Source: Chara braunii (taxonomy: Eukaryota; Streptophyta; Charophyceae; Charales; Characeae). Taken from it: DNA of 33,734 nt. Made by a program: the position numbers and the translations under genes. The notes under the pieces were generated by a model that had not been told where the DNA came from, did not search any database, and was given only the letters and a program-made list of their open reading frames with translations. The stretch's first letter is position 1; the number at the start of each line of letters is the position of its first letter. Below, piece after piece: positions 18,100 through 25,656 of this stretch. The DNA lies in NCBI GenBank assembly GCA_003427395.1, contig BFEA01000079.1, positions 1,755,760 through 1,789,493 of the forward strand, given 5' to 3'.

Positions 18100-21075
18100 T
18101 CAGCAGCAGCGTTCAAGCGCAGACGACAGCTCCGCAATTACGGACTGCAAGCTGGGGCGGTTCGCCGCATAGGGCTCGCAACACATAACGGCTATTTCCG
18201 CCACCCTCCCCACAGAATCGTAGTTGAAGGAGCTTGAAGCTATTCTGCCGTCAAGGATACGCGTGAAATTGTCGCTCTGCAGCACGTCGCGCGCCCAAGT
18301 GATAATGTTTCCCTGCCCGTCCGGTCGTGAAGCCGTCCTCTCGCACGCTCGTCTTCCCGAGAGGATCTCCAGAATCAAGATCCCAAGTCCGTACACGTCG
18401 GTACCTCGATCCACCCTTCCCGTGCTCGCGTAATCAGGGGCCAAGTACTCCGTGTCGTGAAGACTGCGGAACAGCACCCCCAGCTCACACCCTTCTTGCG
18501 CCAGCAGCGGAAAGCCGTAATCCACCAGCTTGAAATTATTGTTCTCGTCCATCAGCACATTACCTGCCTTCAGCGCCCCATGCACGATTCCATAAGGTCC
18601 TGCTGCTTGCAATTGGTGCAAACATTTCACCGCTTTCGCTACAGACAGGGCGACTTCCAGGCGTGACGACCAGGTCACTGTGCCCCCGAGACCACCGCTG
18701 CTCGTCCGCTTCTTCTCCTTCCTCTCACGAATCCAACTACTAACGCCGCCATTGTTCTCTCCGCCATTTCCACCGCCGCCACCGCCACCACTACCCCCAT
18801 TGCCATCGCCGCGGCCCATGCTACCGCCGTCATTGCTATTCGCACCGATGCGACCTCCGCCGATACCGCAATCACCCGCATTCTCGCCGCCGTTGCCGTC
18901 GCCGATACACCAATCACCCGCATTCTCGCCGCCGTTGCCGTCGCCCCCAGTACTCCCATCGCCGGCATTCCCGCCGCCGCCGCCGCCGCCACTGCCCCAT
19001 TCCTTGCAATTGCTTTTCGCAGCCCCACAGTCCCGCCCTAGATAATCGCCTAAGTTACCGTTCGGAACATACTCGTAGACGAGCATCCTCTCGCTCTCCT
19101 CCACGCAACAGCCCCACAGCTTCACAAGGCAAGAATCGTTTCCCATCCCCAGAGTCTCCACCTGCTTTATGAAAGCTCTGCCATTTCTCAATCCGTCGCG
19201 GAATGTCAACCTCTTGACGGCAATCTGTGACCCGTCCGGCAGAACACCCTTGTACGTGTTGCCGAATCGACCTTTACCAAGGAGGTTGGTGGAGTCAAAG
19301 AACCCCGTCGCCAGCTTCAGCTGATCTAGTGTGAAAAGTAGACAGGCAACCTCCTCGGAAAGCGAGCCGTCGCTCATCTGTGGCTCCGGGGAGTGAGGAA
19401 TTTCCCCTGGAGACCCAACAACAGACGCTCCTCCCCCTCCACGCGCGGCCGCGAACACTCCGCTGTAGCGGTGCTTCTCCTTGTAGACGGTCCCGCTCCT
19501 ATTCCAATGTTGACGCTGACGATCGTGATGATGATGAGAATGATTACCGCTAGGGCCCACTTCTCTCCCGCCAACGGCCCTGGGATGAATGGCCGCAGGA
19601 CGTGACGTCGGCGATGCCGACATCGATGCATTAGGGCTCTTCCACAGTTCGTTGGGGTTGATTGGCGAGGGGGATCGGGAGTGTTGCCGATGGGCACGTG
19701 GCGTGCGACGAGCGCTTGCCGATAACGGTGGAGAAGACGTAGAAATGGGGCTCGAGAGAGCAGAAGCCGGCCCTCCCCGACTGGCGACGACGGCGGCAGT
19801 GGGGTTTGCAATGGGGGCAGAGGAGCTGATGATAGGAGGGCAAGAAGAAGCAGCGGCTACAGCCTCACTGCTAGTAGCGAACGACCTTCTTGTTCTCCTA
19901 CGCTGCTGCACGTAGCAGAACGTCAGGAAACCGACGATACCCGCCAAGAACAGGATGCAGCCGAGGGTGACGCCTGCGACCAGCGCCCGAGATACTCTGC
20001 CGCCGCCGCCGCCGCCCTTTGTTCCCGCGTTCGCCTCTTCCATGACCGGCCCCCGGCCCACTGTTCCTCCTACTTCTTCCCCCGCCCCGCCAGTTCCCCC
20101 ACTGGCATACGGACGCTGAGTGATTCCTTCGGGCCTGGTCGCGTCCACGTCCCCGTTCTTACCGGGCAACGACTGGTTGTTGACTTTCAGAGGACAACCG
20201 TACTCGTCGGAGCCATCTCCGCAGTCATCCTTCCCATCGCATCGCAGGGTCGAGCGCACACACATTCGGTTGGTGCAAAGAAACCCGCCGCCTTGACAGG
20301 ACGGACATCCCCGTTCGTCTGACCCATCCCTGCAATCGTTTTTGCCATCGCAGCGCCTCGATGGCACGATGCAAAATAACTCCTCCACGCAGTAGAACGC
20401 CCCCTCGTAACATCCCGCACACTGCAGCTCATCGGAGTTGTCCCCGCATTCGTCGTTGCCGTTACAGCGCAGTCGGAAGTAGATGCAGTTGCCATTATGG
20501 CAAGAATAATACGCCGACGGGCAATTGCCTCCGCTACCCTGTGGCTGCGGCTGTGCGCCTCCTGCATCAACTGGAGGTGACGATGACGGCAGGAACATGG
20601 CCGGCGGCGATGGCAATGGGGGGGAGAAGGAGCTGGAGCTGGACGGGATGATGGTTGGCGGCATGCCGAATACCTCGGCTCGCAGTTCCAATGCGAGCTG
20701 AAAGAACGAAACTAGCAGGAGTGCTCTGAGGCCCAACCATGCGCGCCAGGAGGGTGGAGAGCCAGCAAGAAGAAGGAGAACAGAGATCTTCTTCTTCCTC
20801 TTCCGCCGCCGACTTGACGGGAAAACAGCGGGCGAGAACGAAGGAGCAATGCCGCCGCCCTCGTCCCCTGCATTACTGTCTCCTCCCTCGGACCCCATCG
20901 CTCCCCCGCCTCCTCCTCCATCTTTCCCTCTCCTCCATCGACGAGGGACCAATACCGTCCCCGCTCCAGGAGAGGTGCGCAGGCGCTCGTGTGAGGATGA
21001 CGGCGATGGTGAGGACGACGGAGCCTTCGCCGACGACAAGAGAAACAAGAGTGGCAGCAGCAGGGAGTGCACCAT
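18100..21075 (-). CDS. Receptor-like kinase with three LDL-receptor class A modules; probable pseudokinase (991 aa)
   Basis: This is a single-pass plasma-membrane receptor of plant RLK type. The reading frame is one uninterrupted exon. The first ATG has G at -3 and G at +4 and lies three codons after an in-frame TGA, so no longer intronless start exists. Layout by residue: a hydrophobic start 4-17; basic RRRKRKKK 89-96 and a second hydrophobic stretch 97-132; LDLa modules 185-219, 222-257 and 260-294 with all 18 cysteines and the DxSDE calcium motif; a transmembrane segment 364-389 with RRRTRR behind it; a Ser/Pro/Ala-rich juxtamembrane 390-578; and a kinase fold about 580-985. Kept kinase residues are GKGRFG 600-605, Lys621, Asp852 (DYG), Asp893 and Arg973. 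Altered residues are alpha-C Glu to Gln638, HRD to HGA 832-834, and APE to APD. An insert of about 118 Gly-rich residues (681-798) sits before alpha-E. LDLa modules bind protein ligands through calcium in animals; the ligand here is unknown. Weak catalysis or a scaffold role is inferred. Confidence 0.9.
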   Translation of the reverse strand: MVHSLLLPLLFLLSSAKAPSSSPSPSSSHERLRTSPGAGTVLVPRRWRRGKDGGGGGGAMGSEGGDSNAGDEGGGIAPSFSPAVFPSSRRRKRKKKISVLLLLAGSPPSWRAWLGLRALLLVSFFQLALELRAEVFGMPPTIIPSSSSSFSPPLPSPPAMFLPSSSPPVDAGGAQPQPQGSGGNCPSAYYSCHNGNCIYFRLRCNGNDECGDNSDELQCAGCYEGAFYCVEELFCIVPSRRCDGKNDCRDGSDERGCPSCQGGGFLCTNRMCVRSTLRCDGKDDCGDGSDEYGCPLKVNNQSLPGKNGDVDATRPEGITQRPYASGGTGGAGEEVGGTVGRGPVMEEANAGTKGGGGGGRVSRALVAGVTLGCILFLAGIVGFLTFCYVQQRRRTRRSFATSSEAVAAASSCPPIISSSAPIANPTAAVVASRGGPASALSSPISTSSPPLSASARRTPRAHRQHSRSPSPINPNELWKSPNASMSASPTSRPAAIHPRAVGGREVGPSGNHSHHHHDRQRQHWNRSGTVYKEKHRYSGVFAAARGGGGASVVGSPGEIPHSPEPQMSDGSLSEEVACLLFTLDQLKLATGFFDSTNLLGKGRFGNTYKGVLPDGSQIAVKRLTFRDGLRNGRAFIKQVETLGMGNDSCLVKLWGCCVEESERMLVYEYVPNGNLGDYLGRDCGAAKSNCKEWGSGGGGGGGNAGDGSTGGDGNGGENAGDWCIGDGNGGENAGDCGIGGGRIGANSNDGGSMGRGDGNGGSGGGGGGGNGGENNGGVSSWIRERKEKKRTSSGGLGGTVTWSSRLEVALSVAKAVKCLHQLQAAGPYGIVHGALKAGNVLMDENNNFKLVDYGFPLLAQEGCELGVLFRSLHDTEYLAPDYASTGRVDRGTDVYGLGILILEILSGRRACERTASRPDGQGNIITWARDVLQSDNFTRILDGRIASSSFNYDSVGRVAEIAVMCCEPYAANRPSLQSVIAELSSALERCC
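18682..19035 (-). repeat. Glycine-rich insert in the kinase domain, with a 42-bp internal duplication
   Basis: Residues 681-798 are mostly Gly, Asn, Asp, Ser and Glu, and separate YLGRD from the TWSSRLEVAL of helix E, where plant RLKs usually have about ten residues. On the plus strand the unit beginning GCCGATAC occurs at 18859 and 18901, a 42-bp tandem copy equal to 14 codons (GENAGD-containing). The insert has therefore grown by in-frame slippage. A basic patch RERKEKKR closes it. A retained intron is an alternative, but no stop occurs in it. Confidence 0.85.
20194..20523 (-). other. Three tandem LDLa modules of the receptor
   Basis: Each module has six cysteines in LDLa spacing (185/192/197/204/210/219, 222/229/235/242/248/257 and 260/267/272/279/285/294) and ends with GDNSDE, RDGSDE or GDGSDE before the last cysteine. 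Modules 2 and 3 have the full CDGKxDC motif. Module 1 has CNGNDEC, with the first acidic ligand changed to Asn, so its calcium site may be weaker. The linkers are only two residues long, giving a compact string that starts about 50 residues after the likely signal sequence. Confidence 0.93.
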
Positions 21076-22414
21076 GCCGTCTCAGTCCCTCCTGCTGTAC
21101 AGACAACTCTCGATGCAATCTCGTCCTCGACGAGCAAAGCAGTCCTGCAGTACTCGATCCCTCTCTTCCAACATAATCACTGTCTTTTCGCCCCACTTTC
21201 TCACCCACCTTCAGCAATAATAATACAACGAAGTACAACAGATACCCCGCTTGCATTTCGTATCGGCCGAGTCCCTCGACAATCACCAATCATCCCATAA
21301 ACATCGCGGCCAGGAAACGGAACCAACCGCACGCTCAAATTCTCCACTCTCCCGCCCTACGTCTGTAGCTATCTACCTGTCTCCCTGGAGCACACTGCAA
21401 GAAACAGCCCCCTCCCTGCAGGACCTCCCAAACCCGAATGCCGCCCCAACATGACGTCGCCTGCTTGTCAGACAATACTTTTTTGTCACGCAACAATAGA
21501 AATTGCCGATACAATCGGCGAAATGTGTCGTGATGGATACAGAGTTGGCCTCGTATTTCTCAATTGACCCGCCGCCAACGCGCCGTCATTCAGTTTGACA
21601 GCTGCCATTCTGCCTTGACCAGCTCGGCGCGTGACCGACCACATCCGCACAAGCTACTCAACTTCAATCAGCGAGCGACTGGATTTCGCCGAGTGTGATG
21701 GAGGAGTGGAAGGGGAGGATAGATAGATCGTTTGCTGAGCTAACCCGTCGCATAAGGATAGAGCGAGCGTCGGGCTGTCGTAGTGGCAGCGGCGCACGTA
21801 ATCCCCGAGAGACAACCAGGCCGCAGCACATCCATCGCGGGGCATCACCAGTCGTCGTAGTATCAACCGCCGACATCCACTGCCATCCCTATAACAATGT
21901 TGGGTTGTTGGTTACGTGTAAGAGCTCGTCAAGAAGATTGTACGACACAGGACGACAGAAGATGGTGATGCAGAGGTGGGGGAGAGATGTAACGCGGGGG
22001 TAGAGATTAGCAGACAAATAGGCAAAAATGCAGGGAGCGGGTGGCGATGACGGCACACCAAAGGCCGACCATCGACGCCAGACGAGGCCTTTGCCCCGCC
22101 CCCACCCAGGCGAACATCGTCAATTGACTGCCGGGGCGCTACGTATGGCGACGGCGATGACAACAGCGCTCGCCAGCTGTGGCTCAGCGAGGCGCGGCTC
22201 AAGCCGGGTAACAAGTGAAATCGCAACAGCTACGACGGAGGCACATCCACGCTAAAACAATATGGATATGGAGGAGGCAAGGCACATGGAGACGATCTTG
22301 TCTGACCTGTTCAATCGCCTGCTTCTACTGCGAATCACACCCCTCGGGCCCGACTATCTCTTCCCCCGAGAACGACATTATGCCCTCTCCCGCGCCCCCC
22401 GCCCCATTCCCTCC
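21076..22414. other. Upstream region of the receptor gene; otherwise unassigned
   Basis: This would hold the promoter of the minus-strand receptor gene. The only TATA-like candidate is TATTATTATT on the minus strand (21217-21226), about 145 bp before the ATG, and it is weak. No other gene, RNA or repeat is recognised up to the adapter sequence. Confidence 0.4.
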
Positions 22415-22436
22415 CTGTCTCTTATACACATCTAGA
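22415..22436. other. Tn5/Nextera adapter sequence (assembly artefact)
   Basis: CTGTCTCTTATACACATCT at 22415-22433 is exactly the 19-bp Tn5 mosaic end used in Nextera libraries. The following AGA, directly before the gap, is how the mirrored half of the mate-pair junction adapter begins. It is laboratory sequence and not genomic. Confidence 0.95.
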
Positions 22437-22480
22437 NNNNNNNNNNNNNNNNNNNNNNNNNNNNNNNNNNNNNNNNNNNN
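22437..22480. other. Assembly gap (44 N)
   Basis: A short scaffold gap between adapter sequence and a CT microsatellite. The true gap size and the join are uncertain. Confidence 0.99.
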
Positions 22481-22558
<78 letters not shown>

Positions 22559-22567
22559 CTAGCTAGC
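22481..22567. repeat. Compound (CT)n(CA)n microsatellite
   Basis: CT repeats run to 22512, then about 21 CA repeats to 22555, then TAGCTAGCTAGC. The left end is cut by the gap, so the length is a minimum. Confidence 0.97.
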
Positions 22568-23752
22568 ACCACATTACCGTAGCACGCGCGCTCAAGGAAG
22601 CGAAAGCGGGAATGCGAGAGAGAGGGAGAGAGGAGGACAAGGGGGAAGAAGCAAGAGAGGATAGACAGAAAGAGGGGCAAGGGATGCGGCAGGATGCCCC
22701 AGCGCGCTATACACTTGGACCGGGCACACCATCACCCATCTACGTAGCCCTCGTGAGTTGAACTCTCTCAAGGCAATTACTAATACATTAGTCAATTGAT
22801 TGATCCATTGCTTATGAGGTACTGGTCATAATGCTCAGATGGTTCGTTCCCCACGTTCTATTCTGTGTTCACCAACAATTGATTAATGCATTCATTGGCG
22901 GCTTCATTCTCCCTAGTCAGCGTCGATCACAAGCGCCTCAGATCTCCCTTTAACCCATTCCGTACCTGGAATGCCGCTAACGGATAGCGGGTGAGAGAGA
23001 AGCGACAGAGTTACTCGGAAGAAAAACGCAGCGCCACCAGGACCATGCGCCTGCCGGCGCTAGCCCCTCGCCTGCTCCATATCAGAATATGCAAACGTAC
23101 TGCACTCCCGGCTGCTCCCTCGCAACATGCTACCCCACTCTTCATTGCCCCCTTACCGGAGCCGCATCGTTGAGGCGATCGACGTCCTCCCTCCTGGTTG
23201 AGAGGCAGGCACCCTCGGGAGACCGGTCAAGGGCCGGCACAAAACTCGCCCCGTCGGCACATACGGCTTCGCGCACGCACTCAGATGCGGATCAGATCTG
23301 ATCCTCCCATGGACCAGCCGTCGCTTTTCCTCAGTTCTCGAGCGGGAAGTAGAGTGATGGCAGCCACTTTAATCACTGGCGTCACCCTTTTATCTCCTCC
23401 CTCATCCATTTCGTCACAGCCCGAACTTCCGCACATCAAGTCTGCAAACGATATCGGCTTTCCTGTCATCGCGCATGCTCGTCACGGGCCGTCGAAGCCT
23501 GACTGTCTGGGTCACCACTCCTCTCTTCGCTTGCTCCCTTCTTTCCACCCCTCCTCTCCTTGTTCCACTCCTCTCCTCACCTCTACTCTCATAGCAGTGC
23601 CGACAAACTCGATGCGAACTGGGAGCTGATCGGCCAGTCTGCCAGACAGGTCAATTCTGAGGAGGGGGGCAAAGCGCAGCGTAACTGGGCGGAGAATGTC
23701 CATGTCCGTACTCTGACTTTCCTTTTTCCGCCGGTGAGAAAACGGGGAAACC
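22568..23752. other. Unassigned intergenic DNA
   Basis: No gene or repeat family is recognised. Short purine-rich (22613-22680) and CTCC-rich (23516-23590) segments occur. Confidence 0.5.
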
Positions 23753-23795
23753 AAAAAAAAAAAAACCCCCCCCCCCCCCCCCCGCCAAAAAAAAA
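23753..23795. repeat. Homopolymer cluster A13-C18-A9
   Basis: A run of 13 A, a run of 18 C, then GCC and nine A. Counts in such runs are unreliable in assemblies, so frames crossing it should not be trusted. Confidence 0.9.
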
Positions 23796-23896
23796 GGAAA
23801 AATACGGAAATGGGAAGCCTGCCTTTCAAATGTTTTACCTCCCTGCCACTGTACTCGAGATGCCACGCATCCGTCACGCGCGCGTGTCTGGGTTTT

Positions 23897-23995
23897 TTTA
23901 TGCGTGTCATCCTTGCGCAGGGTCTATGCGCGTCTTCCGGGATGGAATCAGTGCATACTCACACTACTCTTCTCTGTATGGATGTCCCGATGGAC
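23897..23995 (-). pseudogene. U6: Broken U6 snRNA-derived sequence
   Basis: The plus strand holds the reverse complement of the U6 3' half, 26 matching bases from TTTATGCGTGTCATCCTTGC to GCAGGG. After about 40 bp of altered and duplicated sequence comes the reverse complement of the U6 5' part (TCTTCTCTGTAT and GATGTCCCGATGGACC). In the middle the sequence GGGATGGAAT with CACACTAC is inserted, and it also occurs just outside (from about 24014). The region that should contain the ACAGAGA box survives only in part. The 3' end after CGCATAAA departs from U6. It is a pseudogene, probably from reverse transcription. Confidence 0.75.
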
Positions 23996-23999
23996 CGCC

Positions 24000-25179
24000 T
24001 GCGTCTCCTGTGGGATGGAATGCCCACACTACCCAAGGACCTTCCTCGATGTATGTATATGACCGCAATTACAGGCCCCGCTGGATGTACTTCACTGCAA
24101 ACTTCAAGAAAATAACGGCGACGCCGTACTCTTGCTGGACATTATAGGGTCTGAAGTTCAGCACATAAAGTCTGCACTTGAGATGATAGGGTCTGAAAAG
24201 CGGGACGTCACCGTACTCTTTCTTTTCTTTTTTCATCTTTTTCTTTTTCAAAAGTCCAGGGTGTTATAGGGGTCTGGCTGCTACGGGGTTCCCCGTATGC
24301 CTACAATTAGGAGTAGTGGTAGGTAGGTAGTGTGAGGTGAAATTGAGAGAAGAACAGAAAAGAAAAACAAAGAGGTCTGGACCCACGATATGTACCTATC
24401 TGAAGTCAGCAACTGATTTTATTTATTTATGGGAAGTAGACCATCCTGTCTTGGAGGATCCCCCTCAGACAGCCCTTACTGCAGGTTCCCCAACAATTTC
24501 CTCCACCAGAGTCTGTCTACTAACACCCCTCCTACCAGTACACGGCCGCAGCCTTGCTGAAAAGAAAGCTTGTCGCCTAAGAAACTTTTGGAGGGCCAGC
24601 GCCGTGGATAAATTGAATCGGCGGCAGTGTCGGTGCGAATACCCTGACAAGGGTATCCGCCCTAGTTTTTGCAAGTAACAGGAAGTAAGTTTGAAAATCT
24701 AAGTATACCGCGCGAGTCGCGGCTAAGTCTGTTTGGTTGCATAAGGTAGGATGATGGATTGGGGTAAAGCGTGAGTGGGCGCGCAGTCTTGAGGCGCGTG
24801 TGTGTTCCCACCGTTTGATTAGGCAGCCAGCTTAGTTGGCCGGCCTGATTTTCTTTTCTTTATTATTAGGAATAAAAGGTGTTTTTACTCAAATTGGTGG
24901 GTCACTGGTAGGCCGGCTTACGAGGTTTTGGCGTGTGTTGAGGCCACGGCATAATAGGTACTAGCCAGCGTGGATGCCTAGCGACAGCGGGCGCATAGCT
25001 AAAAGAAGGAATGAGGGCCGGGCTAAATCCTAGACCTAGGGGCTGCGCAGCACTAACCCGCGCGAGCTGGTACCAGGCTTGGGCTTACCCCTATAGGTTA
25101 CGGTATCCGACTTTCACGGCGGAGATACGGGGGTCGAGGCCAGCAGGCGGCACGAGGGAGCGGCGGAATTATACGAAGG
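24000..25179. other. Unassigned intergenic DNA
   Basis: GGGTCTGAA occurs several times near 24145-24195 and short inverted sequence (CTACGGGG then CCCCGTAT) lies at about 24280. The 113-codon frame at 24337-24678 has no recognisable domain. Confidence 0.45.
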
Positions 25180-25228
25180 AAAACTGATGGGTTGAGGGCC
25201 CAAGGGAGGGGCTATCCCCATCAGTTTT
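25180..25228. repeat. Inverted repeat with perfect 12-bp arms
   Basis: AAAACTGATGGG at 25180-25191 and CCCATCAGTTTT at 25217-25228 enclose a 25-nt loop. No T-run or nearby gene suggests a terminator. Confidence 0.75.
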
Positions 25229-25569
25229 GTTGGCTGGTGCAACGACGGGTCCGTCACAGTGCTGGCAGAAGTACCAGTAGTCCCTCGTCCCCACCTCAAT
25301 TTTATGAATTTGTAGTTTTATTTTTATTATTATTGTTTTCTCCTCTTTCCTTGTTTTAGTTTCATTTATTCTTCCAGTCCCGCTGGGGGCTCGGTACTGT
25401 GACTGAGTTACGACTCAAGAGCCTAGCTCAGCAGATACACCCGTGAACTGCTGAAATACAGACCCGAATTTGAATCCATGTGGTGGGATTCGATGAGCAG
25501 AATCGAGCGTCCGGAACCGTCTGGGACCACTCAGGCTGTGAATGGACGTGGGGAGCTGCCCTGGTAGAG
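25229..25569. other. Unassigned DNA before the U6 copy
   Basis: T-rich to 25380, then mixed sequence. Neither a plant upstream sequence element (TCCCACATCG) nor a TATA box is seen in the 60 bp before the U6-like start, which argues against an active promoter there. Confidence 0.45.
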
Positions 25570-25656
25570 GTCCTTCGGGACATCCGTTAAAATTGGAACG
25601 GTACAGAGAAGATTAGCATGGCCCCTGCGCAAGAATGACACGCATAAATCACAAAG
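25570..25656 (+). pseudogene. U6: U6 snRNA-like sequence, 3'-truncated
   Basis: From GTCCTTCGGGACATCCG through AAAATTGGAACGGTACAGAG, AAGATTAGCATGGCCCCTGC and ATGACACGCATAAATC the sequence follows plant U6 with only a few substitutions. The ACAGAGA box, the AGC triad and the internal stem-loop region are all present. The 5' stem is one base pair shorter than the usual GTCCCTTCGGGGAC, with one C and one G both lost. After AAATC it diverges, with no GAGAAATGGTCC end and no T-run terminator. The USE and TATA promoter elements are absent. A truncated retropseudogene fits best. A diverged functional gene is less likely. Confidence 0.82.

Noticed and set aside
24337-24678. A 113-codon frame near the U6 copies
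   Set aside because: No domain or repeat-element motif is recognisable. Its start lies in A/G-rich sequence.
25570-25656. A functional U6 snRNA gene
   Set aside because: The 3' end is not U6, there is no T-run terminator, and no USE or TATA element precedes it. It is kept as a pseudogene.
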